The translations under genes were made by a program, and so were the position numbers. Of a DNA stretch of 62,467 nt, positions 1-6,054 are shown piece by piece (within the stretch, counting starts at the first letter, position 1; each line of letters opens with the position of its first letter). The notes under the pieces are model-generated. The model had not been told where the DNA came from and did not search any database. It worked only from the letters and a program-made list of their open reading frames with translations. Origin of the DNA: a virus; the IMG/VR virus record IMGVR_UViG_3300022927_000021, positions 1 through 62,467 of that record. One strand, 5' to 3'.

Positions 1-573
1 ACAACAGATAGATATGATATCACTAAGACTAGAGGTGCAGTCAAAACAAAGAATGAGACCTTCTATAAAAGAAGCGACCAATTCAACTTTACTAAATTGG
101 CAAAGGAGTTTAGTGAAGATGAGTTACCTAAGTTTTTAATTGCTAATCATGTTGATGGTAATAGATGGGGTGGAGCATTCATATATGAAGAGGCACTTCA
201 GGTTTATAATAAATGGAAAGGTCGTCTACAGAGTTTAACACAAAATTTTAGAGATGACCTGGAACAGATTTGCTCAGAACTTGCTTATGAAGAAGTAAAC
301 AAGTTTGACAAATGCTTTGTAGTAAAGGATGAACAACATCCATTGTTGCTACAAATGTACAGTCGTGGAGATGTAAAAATCGAAACGATGTTAATACTAG
401 ACGCTATTAACAACTATCTGTCATATTGGGACAAGACACTGAAAGATGATTTCTTTTGGAAAGAAGAACGGCGAAAGTTAATTAAATACCGACCTTTTCT
501 TGATTTTGATGTTGACAAATACAAGGTAATAATGTATAGTAGAACACAGAAATATGACGAAACTAACGTGTAA
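1..573 (+). CDS. 59: gp59 helicase loader, 5'-truncated by the window edge
   Basis: Loads the gp41 replicative helicase onto gp32-coated forked DNA (T4 knowledge). The frame is open from base 1, so the gene begins outside the window. The TTG at 97 is only an internal codon. The visible sequence lines up with the C-terminal two thirds of T4 gp59: the KLAKEFSEDELPKFLIANHV stretch matches the T4 KLSEKYKLKELALIFISNLV region, followed by the conserved GRL...F..D...I helix. It lies directly before gp32, the same 59-32 order as in T4. Identity is by recalled family similarity. Confidence 0.85.
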   Translation, partial: TTDRYDITKTRGAVKTKNETFYKRSDQFNFTKLAKEFSEDELPKFLIANHVDGNRWGGAFIYEEALQVYNKWKGRLQSLTQNFRDDLEQICSELAYEEVNKFDKCFVVKDEQHPLLLQMYSRGDVKIETMLILDAINNYLSYWDKTLKDDFFWKEERRKLIKYRPFLDFDVDKYKVIMYSRTQKYDETNV

Positions 574-577
574 GTCA

Positions 578-586
578 TATAAATAG
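578..586 (+). promoter_or_regulatory. Late promoter box TATAAATAG before gp32
   Basis: Exact match to the T4-type gp55 late-promoter box. The predicted start is near 591, giving a leader of about 70 nt before the gp32 ATG at 664. T4 gene 32 also has late transcription. Confidence 0.6.
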
Positions 587-663
587 TCTTATACATTATG
601 AAACATATGTGGATAAGATAAACTTATACAACGCAATATAACGTACATACGAGGTAAATACAA

Positions 664-1593
664 ATGACAAATTTTGCACAACTTAAAAAGTCTAACGACA
701 ATCTTTCACGCCTACTTAACGAAGTAGAAAAAGTAAACACCCCACAACAATCCAACAACAGCAACAACGATGACCGCTTCTGGCGTCCAGAGTTAGATAA
801 GTCTGGTAATGGTTTTGCTGTTATTCGTTTTCTTCCAGAGAGCGAAGGTGAAGAACTTCCTTGGGTTCGTATCTTTAATCATGGGTTTCAAGGTCCTACT
901 GGTAAGTGGTATATTGAGAACTCTTTGACAACGCTTAATGAAAAAGACCCTGTTGCAGAGTACAACTCTGTTCTATGGAACTCTGGTACAGAAGCAAACA
1001 AAGATATCGCACGAAAGCAAAAGCGTAGACTTTCTTACATTGCCAATGTTCTCATTGTTTCTGATCCGAAGCATCCTGAGAATGAAGGTCAAGTCAAACT
1101 GTTTAAGTTTGGTAAGAAAATCTTTGATAAGATTATGGATGTGATGAAACCTCAGTTCGAAGATGAGAGTCCTATTAACCCATTTGATCCTTGGGCAGGA
1201 ACTAACTTCAAACTGAAAATTCGTAAAGTAGAAGGTTTTACCAACTACGATAAATCTGAATTCGATAGTGTATCACCACTCTTTGAGGGTGACGATGCTA
1301 AAATCGAAGCATTGTGGAAAACACAATATAAACTGCAAGACTTTCTTGCACCTTCTAACTTCAAGTCATATGAAGAACTGAAGGCAAAACTTGATTTGGT
1401 ATTGAATGCTAATGCAGATGTACCAAGTTATACTCCTTCTGCACCTGTTAGACAACAGACCGCAGAGGAGACAGTGCCTTGGGTAGCAGAAGAGAAATCT
1501 ACTACACCAACGCCAGCAATGTCAGCACCAGTACAAGAAGATGAAGATGATGAAGCAATGTCATACTTCTCCAAACTTGCCGCTGATGACTAA
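664..1593 (+). CDS. 32: gp32 single-stranded DNA-binding protein
   Basis: Cooperative ssDNA-binding protein of replication, recombination and repair. The 309-aa length is close to T4 gp32 (301 aa). The OB-fold core shows AVIRFLP, NHGF...GKWYIE, PENEGQVKLFKFGKKI and GFTNYDKSEF, all matching T4. The C-terminus is acidic (EDEDDEA...LAADD), as expected for the protein-interaction tail. Oddity: the T4 zinc ligands C77, C87 and C90 are absent, since KWYIENSLTTLNEKDPVAEY replaces the Cys-bearing loop. The protein contains no cysteine at all; only the histidine of NHGF remains. SD-like gagg lies before the ATG. Confidence 0.95.
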   Translation: MTNFAQLKKSNDNLSRLLNEVEKVNTPQQSNNSNNDDRFWRPELDKSGNGFAVIRFLPESEGEELPWVRIFNHGFQGPTGKWYIENSLTTLNEKDPVAEYNSVLWNSGTEANKDIARKQKRRLSYIANVLIVSDPKHPENEGQVKLFKFGKKIFDKIMDVMKPQFEDESPINPFDPWAGTNFKLKIRKVEGFTNYDKSEFDSVSPLFEGDDAKIEALWKTQYKLQDFLAPSNFKSYEELKAKLDLVLNANADVPSYTPSAPVRQQTAEETVPWVAEEKSTTPTPAMSAPVQEDEDDEAMSYFSKLAADD

Positions 1594-1610
1594 GAAAACT
1601 ATAGGAGAAG

Positions 1611-1694
1611 GTGGAAGTTATTCCTTTGTGTGATATGCGCCTTATACTAGTTTGGTCTACATGCGCTTGCTGTAGGTATCACACAGAAAAATAA
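1611..1694 (+). CDS. Possible 27-residue micro-ORF in a structured intergenic element
   Basis: A GTG-started frame sits 3 nt after a good SD (aggag, 1603-1607). It encodes a short peptide with a Cys cluster (TCACC) near its end and stops at 1692-1694. The same DNA holds a 9-bp perfect inverted repeat, TGTGTGATA (1627-1635)/TATCACACA (1677-1685), enclosing CTACA (1657-1661)/TGTAG (1671-1675). It could be a real micro-protein, a leader peptide or a structured RNA. The SD spacing is short and I recognise no family, so confidence is low. Confidence 0.3.
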   Translation: MEVIPLCDMRLILVWSTCACCRYHTEK

Positions 1695-1699
1695 CAGTA

Positions 1700-1707
1700 T
1701 ATAAATA
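1700..1707 (+). promoter_or_regulatory. TATAAATA box upstream of a terminator
   Basis: Exact late-promoter box. Its predicted start (about 1713) is only a few bases before the terminator at 1719-1747, so any transcript would be very short unless it reads through. It may be inactive. Confidence 0.35.
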
Positions 1708-1718
1708 ATGTAAACTTA

Positions 1719-1747
1719 AAAAGAGGACCTTGTGTCCTCTTTTTTTT
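1719..1747 (+). terminator. Rho-independent terminator after gp32
   Basis: Stem AGAGGAC (1722-1728)/GTCCTCT (1734-1740) with loop cttgt, extended by A:T pairs, followed by an uninterrupted T run to 1747. Confidence 0.85.
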
Positions 1748-1755
1748 ATAAATAG
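1747..1755 (+). promoter_or_regulatory. Late promoter box TATAAATAG
   Basis: The box begins on the last T of the preceding terminator, so transcription restarts immediately after termination. Predicted start about 1760, serving the gene at 1831. Confidence 0.6.
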
Positions 1756-1830
1756 TCATAACAACTTGAGTTGAAACTTTCCCTTACAACATGATATATG
1801 ATACAACACCGAAAGAGGGGTATCATCATT

Positions 1831-2286
1831 ATGTTAGCAGAATTAGCATTAGCATCTGCGGCGTTCAATACTGTAAAAGAATTCATAAGCAACGGAAAAG
1901 AACTGTACGATTGTGGTGAGCAACTGGTCGGTTATTTTGATGCAAAAAATTCTTTACAGAAAAAAGTAAATAACGCAGGCGGAAACAAATCTGACTTAGA
2001 AGAGTTTATGGCACTTGAAAAACTCAAGGCACAAGAAGATGAACTCCGAGAGATGATGATTTATACAGGTCGTGCTGGCATGTGGCAAGACTGGTTACAA
2101 TTTCAAAAGCAAGCGGCAGAGAAAAGACGCGAAGCGGAAATCGCCGCAAGAAAAGCGGCAATAGAAAGACATGAAAATATAATGGAGTGGATTCAACTTA
2201 CCGCGGCATTAACCGCAGGTACGGCAGTATGTTCGCTTCTAGTGTGGTTGTTCTATACCTTTGCGTATCTACCTAAGTACGGTTAA
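1831..2286 (+). CDS. Conserved membrane-anchored coiled-coil protein, unknown function
   Basis: The 151-aa product starts MLAELALASAAFNTV, an Ala-rich hydrophobic N-terminus. A long charged helical region follows (about residues 45-125, rich in E/K/R/A), then a hydrophobic segment TAALTAGTAVCSLLVWLFYT near the C-terminus that looks like one TM helix. I chose ATG 1831 because agagggg lies about 12 nt upstream; the ATG at 1798 has no SD. It resembles small proteins I recall from marine T4-like phages, of unassigned function. A spanin or holin-like accessory role is possible but unsupported. Confidence 0.7.
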   Translation: MLAELALASAAFNTVKEFISNGKELYDCGEQLVGYFDAKNSLQKKVNNAGGNKSDLEEFMALEKLKAQEDELREMMIYTGRAGMWQDWLQFQKQAAEKRREAEIAARKAAIERHENIMEWIQLTAALTAGTAVCSLLVWLFYTFAYLPKYG

Positions 2287-2336
2287 TCAACCACACATTA
2301 CCGATACGACATTCATGCGTAATGCGAATGGTAAGA

Positions 2337-2366
2337 TTGCTACTGCGAGTAGGAATTGCGTAGCAA
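2337..2366. repeat. Inverted repeat between convergent genes
   Basis: TTGCTAC (2337-2343) and GTAGCAA (2360-2366) form a 7-bp stem with a 16-nt loop in the gap between the plus-strand gene ending at 2286 and the minus-strand gene ending at 2384. There is no T tract, so it is a weak candidate bidirectional terminator. Confidence 0.35.
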
Positions 2367-2383
2367 CTATGATAAGCATTGTT

Positions 2384-2623
2384 CTATTCAATTGAGTACT
2401 TCTTTAACTTGTGTATCAATAGAGTACGACCGATACCTAGACGTTTTGCCGCGTGTGATTTGTTATTGTTCGAAATCGCCATCGCATCGACTATTCTTCT
2501 CTTCTCTAATTCTTCTAACTCTGTAGATAGTTTAGTCTCTGATGTTGCCCACATCTCTGCTAGATTTTTGAGTTCTGTGTACCATACGTCTTGCTCTTCT
2601 GCGTAACTTGCTGTTTGTCTCAT
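2384..2623 (-). CDS. Small Fis/NtrC-C-terminal-type HTH protein
   Basis: 79 aa. The C-terminal half (about residues 42-77) reads RRIVDAMAISNNNKSHAAKRLGIGRTLLIHKLKKY. Its pattern IVDAM...NNNKSHAAKRLGIGR..L..KLKKY is the Fis-type helix-turn-helix (HTH_8) found at the C-terminus of NtrC-family activators. The N-terminal half is a charged helix, possibly for dimerisation. There is no AAA+ domain, so it is probably a DNA-binding or nucleoid-type regulator. Last gene of a leftward cluster; its ATG overlaps the preceding stop by 4 nt. Confidence 0.75.
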   Translation of the reverse strand: MRQTASYAEEQDVWYTELKNLAEMWATSETKLSTELEELEKRRIVDAMAISNNNKSHAAKRLGIGRTLLIHKLKKYSIE

Positions 2624-2817
2624 GTTGATGATGATCCTATTGGTTTACATTGCCATTCTACTGTCTGGAAAGGTCCATCAGGTGGAATCTCAGTATACTC
2701 ATTTAATGCAATTTCGCATTGTTTCTGTGTATCAAACCATTGTACGTCTTGTGATACGCATTGCATCATTTGTGTGTCTAGACATGCAGTGAGCATTATG
2801 TGCCATATTGTATTCAT
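2620..2817 (-). CDS. Small Cys-containing protein with hydrophobic N-terminus
   Basis: 65 aa. The N-terminus (MNTIWHIMLTAC) is mildly hydrophobic and could be a short signal or lipoprotein-like segment. The rest holds spaced cysteines (CVSQDVQWFDTQKQCEIAL ... EWQCKP), a layout I associate with small exported marine-phage proteins. Its start overlaps the stop of the 53-aa frame upstream (2814-2816) and its stop overlaps the next ATG, so it is translationally coupled on both sides. Function unknown. Confidence 0.65.
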   Translation of the reverse strand: MNTIWHIMLTACLDTQMMQCVSQDVQWFDTQKQCEIALNEYTEIPPDGPFQTVEWQCKPIGSSST

Positions 2818-2975
2818 TGCTTTTCTTCTTTCACTATTGGTTTAACTGCAGTCTCACATTGTCCGCAACAGTCAGAAGTTCCGCAATTTTGATGCAATTC
2901 TGTTATCTCTTTCTTGCTCTCTGTCTTCACTTGTTGATTGTTCATTGCTGTCATTTTCTTTTCTTTCTCTGTCAT
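2814..2975 (-). CDS. 53-aa protein with CGTSDCCGQC cysteine cluster
   Basis: ATG at 2975 (minus strand), stop TGA at 2816-2814 interlocked with the ATG of the next gene (caATGa). The product begins MTEKEKKMTAMNNQ and ends with C-G-T-S-D-C-C-G-Q-C, a possible metal-binding or disulfide knuckle, then a Lys/Glu tail. It overlaps the 61-aa frame (2872-3057) by about 100 nt in another phase. The Cys cluster and the perfect coupling to the downstream start make this frame the stronger of the two at its 3' end. Function unknown. Confidence 0.55.
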   Translation of the reverse strand: MTEKEKKMTAMNNQQVKTESKKEITELHQNCGTSDCCGQCETAVKPIVKEEKQ

Positions 2976-3057
2976 ATAACCATTTATTCTTCATTTTAAA
3001 ATTATGAATTCTCATCTTAATGTCATGAACGACTTTATCTCTATTATCTATGCTCAT
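2872..3057 (-). CDS. Small charged protein, overlapping the next frame
   Basis: 61 aa, highly charged (MSIDNRDKVVHDIKMRIHNF...), with an Arg/Glu/Asp/Asn-rich second half that looks unstructured. Its ATG overlaps the upstream stop by 4 nt (ATGA), which supports translation. Its second half overlaps the 53-aa Cys-cluster frame. Either both are made, or ribosomes change frame within the overlap. No family recognised. Confidence 0.5.
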   Translation of the reverse strand: MSIDNRDKVVHDIKMRIHNFKMKNKWLYDRERKENDSNEQSTSEDREQERDNRIASKLRNF

Positions 3058-3236
3058 TTGTATACCGTCACTTTGCTAGGATCAACAGTCACTATCTTAC
3101 ATATTGCACTATAATCACGCTGTCTATTCATGCGATTTGCAAAATATAAACATCTGTCTATATCGTAGAAGTACATAGGTTGCGTTCTTTGTTCGCTTCC
3201 TTGAAGCATTACGACTAGCATGAATACATGTAACAT
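3054..3236 (-). CDS. Small protein with hydrophobic N-terminus, first of the leftward cluster
   Basis: 60 aa. N-terminus MLHVFMLVVML is a short hydrophobic stretch (possible uncleaved signal anchor). The body, MYFYDIDRCLYFANRMNRQ...AICK, has two cysteines in a pattern I recall from small marine-phage proteins of unknown role. It heads a four-gene run (3236 to 2384, leftward) in which each start overlaps the preceding stop. A CATAAATA box lies upstream at 3283-3290. Confidence 0.55.
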   Translation of the reverse strand: MLHVFMLVVMLQGSEQRTQPMYFYDIDRCLYFANRMNRQRDYSAICKIVTVDPSKVTVYK

Positions 3237-3282
3237 TTCTTTTGCTTTCTCTCTGTCACATGTGCATAATATTTGCTTTAAG

Positions 3283-3290
3283 TATTTATG
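3283..3290 (-). promoter_or_regulatory. Late-type box CATAAATA, leftward
   Basis: One mismatch from TATAAATA, read on the minus strand. Predicted start about 3277, giving a 40-nt leader before the ATG at 3236. Confidence 0.4.
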
Positions 3291-3334
3291 TTAAAACTAA
3301 TTTGATTTTAATGTCAAGATGTTGACACCCAAAT

Positions 3335-3342
3335 TATAAATA
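3335..3342 (+). promoter_or_regulatory. Late promoter box TATAAATA
   Basis: Exact box. Predicted start about 3348, a 31-nt leader to the ATG at 3379, with an aaagga SD in between. Confidence 0.6.
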
Positions 3343-3378
3343 ACTGAGTAAGACCTCAACCAATAAAGGAAACAAACA

Positions 3379-3933
3379 ATGCAAAGAATAATAACATCTG
3401 TTGTTATTGCATTTGTTATGATTTCGTTTAGTTCTATGTCTTTCAGTGCTGATCCTATTGTCACTGATAGTACGTCTAGAAGTGATGTGAATAGCAATAG
3501 CAATTCAAAGACCACTGTGAAATCTCCACCACCTAGTGCTATTTCGCCTTCAATTAATAACTCTAATAGTGATGTATGTACAATTGCTTTTAGCGGAGCA
3601 GTACAAACACAAGTATTAGGTTTCTCAGGCGGTTCAGCAGTCAGAGATATGAACTGTGAACGTCTTAAACTATCAAAAGTCCTCTATGATATGGGTATGA
3701 AAGTAGCGGCAGTCTCTAACATGTGTCAAGATGAGCGTGTCTTTGATGCTATGGAGATGGCAGGTACACCTTGTCCGTTTATGGGTAAAATCGGCGATGA
3801 AGCAAAACAACTATGGGAAACATATCCTGAGTTGAGACCTGAAAGCGTAAAAAAAGAGGAACAACGCAATGATACAATTAAAGGTGCCGCTATGGGCGCT
3901 GGTTCTGTTCTATTGCTTCTACTCTTACTCTAG
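3379..3933 (+). CDS. Exported hypothetical protein with hydrophobic C-terminus
   Basis: 184 aa. Clear signal peptide (MQRIITSVVIAFVMISFSSMSFSA, probable cleavage after SFSA). A Ser/Asn/Pro-rich linker follows, then a Cys-containing domain (DVCTIAFSG...RDMNCERLKLSKVLYDMGMKVAAVSNMCQDERVFDAM) and a C-terminal Gly/Ala/Leu hydrophobic tail (GAAMGAGSVLLLLLLL). It is probably envelope-associated. Its last 65 nt overlap the next gene in a different frame, so two hydrophobic segments are read from the same DNA. Function not recognised. Confidence 0.7.
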   Translation: MQRIITSVVIAFVMISFSSMSFSADPIVTDSTSRSDVNSNSNSKTTVKSPPPSAISPSINNSNSDVCTIAFSGAVQTQVLGFSGGSAVRDMNCERLKLSKVLYDMGMKVAAVSNMCQDERVFDAMEMAGTPCPFMGKIGDEAKQLWETYPELRPESVKKEEQRNDTIKGAAMGAGSVLLLLLLL

Positions 3934-5521
3934 TATAGCAGAGGAGTTCATCGAACCTGGTTCTGAGGGTACAACTCAGTATCAGATATTTGATGATAGC
4001 AATGCTCTTGTAGATTTACCTGTTCCGTTCACTATGAATGGTCAAGTATTCACTAATAGCGCATTCATGTCTAATGGTGCTATTGTCATGTACGGTCCTA
4101 ACATTAACACGAATGCACCTTTTCAGCATTTTTGTTGTAATGGACAAGACGTTGCATCAATGGCGGCGAATGGAACTCTTCCTGGACAACCATTCTTTAA
4201 CTATACTATCGCGGCATTATGGACAGACTTGATTGACTTGAATGTAGATGTGACTGGTGATGGTATACCTGATAGTGGATTCTTCACTAAAGAACTTGAT
4301 ACAGACAATGATGGTGATATCGATACACTACGTTATTATTGGCGTTATATCGCAGAGTTTCATGATGCAAACAATCTCAATACATTTGGTGTAGAGATGA
4401 ACTTTGACAGCGGTGCTATTGAGATACATCACTTTGATATTAACATTGTCAATCATGCTGTTACTGTAGGTATATTTGGTGACACTACTAACAATGAGAT
4501 AGAGCAGTTTAAATTTGAACCTAACGGATACAATAGCAAGGGTGAAGTAATATACACTTTCAATCTAGATGCTATGTGCGCCGCTAATCCTCTTTATAGC
4601 AGTCTGTGTACTGGTTATGCTGAAGCACTAGCAGAGATAGTATTTGCACAGAACTGCGCCGTAGACGCTTTATATGACCCATCATGTCCTGGTTACGAAC
4701 AACTTTACTACGAAACTTTTGTAGAACCTCAGCAAGAAGAATTGGCACAATTTGAGGAGCAACCTGTTGTTGAAAATGTAATTGAGTTTGATGAAGTTTC
4801 TACTACTGGTGATGCTATCATTGATAACTTAATAAGCAATGAGTTGAACACTACTGAATTTGGTGGATTCTCTGTTATCGATATTTTTGAACCTGCGATA
4901 CCAGAAGTAGAATTTGTTATAGAAGAACCAACTAGTCAGGAGATAGAGATTGCAGAGGTACAGTCATTTGAAGAAAGTCTTGAAGTATCTGAAGAGGTTG
5001 TTGAAGAAGTTGCTGAAACTATTGAAGAGATGCCTGAGCAAGAAGAGCGAGAAGAGGAAGTTGCGTCAACTGATGAGCAACCAGAAGAAGAGACTACAGA
5101 TGAGGTTGCAGAAGATACAGAACCTGCTGAAGAAGAGCAAGTAGCAGATACAGAACCAGAAGCAACTGAAGATGAACCTGAAGAAGAAGTTGCACAAGAA
5201 GAAAAGAAAGAAGATAAAAAAGAAAGTAAGAAAAAGAAACTACGCAAAATCATTGCAAAGAAAGCGGCAGATAATGCGTTGAAGATTGCGAATGCAGTAT
5301 CACTTGAAGAACAGCAAGCGGCGCAAGGACTTGCTATAGCACTAATGAACTTCAATCAAGGATTTGGTGCATATCAAGCATCGATGCCTGACGGTGTTAG
5401 ACTTGAAAGTGCGTTGCCTAATGAGTATACTAAATCACCGAAAGAAAATCAGCGAGGATTACGCAATGGACTCGCACAACAAATTCTGCACGACAAGATG
5501 GTCGATATGCAGTATCAATAA
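3869..5521 (+). CDS. Large exported protein: NIDO-like domain, Cys repeats, Glu-rich region
   Basis: 550 aa. Signal peptide at residues 1-24 (MIQLKVPLWALVLFYCFYSY). Residues about 30-235 look like a beta-rich nidogen-type (NIDO-like) domain with N..TIAALWTDL, Asp-rich DTDNDGDIDT (possible Ca2+ loop) and FGVEMNFDSG. Two copies of a C..(N/D)PLY..xC(T/P)GY motif follow, a repeat I recall from marine phage proteins. A long Glu-rich region (about 290-450), a Lys-rich patch and a conserved-looking C-terminus (LIGALMNFNQGFGAYQ-like) complete it. Probably adhesive or envelope-exposed; function inferred only from layout. Starts inside the previous gene. Confidence 0.7.
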   Translation: MIQLKVPLWALVLFYCFYSYSSIAEEFIEPGSEGTTQYQIFDDSNALVDLPVPFTMNGQVFTNSAFMSNGAIVMYGPNINTNAPFQHFCCNGQDVASMAANGTLPGQPFFNYTIAALWTDLIDLNVDVTGDGIPDSGFFTKELDTDNDGDIDTLRYYWRYIAEFHDANNLNTFGVEMNFDSGAIEIHHFDINIVNHAVTVGIFGDTTNNEIEQFKFEPNGYNSKGEVIYTFNLDAMCAANPLYSSLCTGYAEALAEIVFAQNCAVDALYDPSCPGYEQLYYETFVEPQQEELAQFEEQPVVENVIEFDEVSTTGDAIIDNLISNELNTTEFGGFSVIDIFEPAIPEVEFVIEEPTSQEIEIAEVQSFEESLEVSEEVVEEVAETIEEMPEQEEREEEVASTDEQPEEETTDEVAEDTEPAEEEQVADTEPEATEDEPEEEVAQEEKKEDKKESKKKKLRKIIAKKAADNALKIANAVSLEEQQAAQGLAIALMNFNQGFGAYQASMPDGVRLESALPNEYTKSPKENQRGLRNGLAQQILHDKMVDMQYQ

Positions 5522-5532
5522 AGGAGAGAGAA

Positions 5533-6054
5533 ATGGCAGAAATAGAAGTTGCAGGAGCAAAAATATCTGGTGGTAAGATGTTACTCATACTACCATTGCT
5601 TAGTGCATTGGGTGGTGGTCTATGGGCAGGATTTGAATTCTACAAAGACTACATGAATATGAAAGAGCAAATACAAGAATATGTTGCACCTGACTTATCA
5701 GGTCTACAAGAACAATTATCTGTGCTTGATGCTAATATGATTAAACTACAAGAGAGTGTCACCGAAGCAAGAGATTACACTAGAGATATAAAGATAGATT
5801 TAAAGAGTGATATTGAACGTATCGAACAGATAGTTGACAAGACTGAACAAAGAGTGAAAGACAGCGAATACGAAGTTCGCATACAGTTGACAGACCAGAC
5901 TAAAGAAGTGCGAGAACTCGTAGACCTTGCCGACCAGAGGTTTGATAACAAACGTGATAAAGTCTCTAGTGATGTAGATAGGCAATTGAATGAACTAGAA
6001 GAAAGATTGAAAAAGATGGTACAACGTGCTTTAGATAATCCTTTGGCGAATTAA
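5533..6054 (+). CDS. Single-TM coiled-coil protein
   Basis: 173 aa. One TM helix near the N-terminus (MLLILPLLSALGGGLWAGF, about residues 16-34), then a long heptad-like coiled coil (about 40-165). Strong SD (aaggagagag) lies just before the ATG, and the gene follows the exported protein by 11 nt. Its stop codon overlaps the stop of the convergent tape-measure candidate (shared TTAA at 6051-6054), so no terminator separates the two opposing units. Function unknown; an i-spanin-like or anchoring role is possible. Confidence 0.7.
   Translation: MAEIEVAGAKISGGKMLLILPLLSALGGGLWAGFEFYKDYMNMKEQIQEYVAPDLSGLQEQLSVLDANMIKLQESVTEARDYTRDIKIDLKSDIERIEQIVDKTEQRVKDSEYEVRIQLTDQTKEVRELVDLADQRFDNKRDKVSSDVDRQLNELEERLKKMVQRALDNPLAN

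Noticed and set aside
97-573. gp59 starting at TTG 97
   Set aside because: The frame is open back to base 1 and the upstream residues match T4 gp59, so 97 is internal and the gene is cut by the window edge.
1627-1685. tRNA gene in the structured gap after gp32
   Set aside because: The outer stem encloses only about 59 nt and there is no D/T-arm consensus or CCA-like context.
1798-1830. Longer N-terminus for the 1831 gene
   Set aside because: The SD agagggg lies inside this stretch and directs initiation at 1831.
3329-3340. TTGACA followed by TATAAA before the 3379 gene as a sigma70 promoter
   Set aside because: The spacer is far too short for -35/-10; the TATAAATA late box explains the sequence better.
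4936-5355. 139-codon minus-strand Ser/Cys-rich frame opposite the Glu-rich region
   Set aside because: It is the antisense shadow of gaa/gag repeats in the exported protein; low complexity, no SD.
6051-6054. Bidirectional terminator between the convergent genes meeting here
   Set aside because: The two stop codons overlap (TTAA) and no hairpin with T tract is present.
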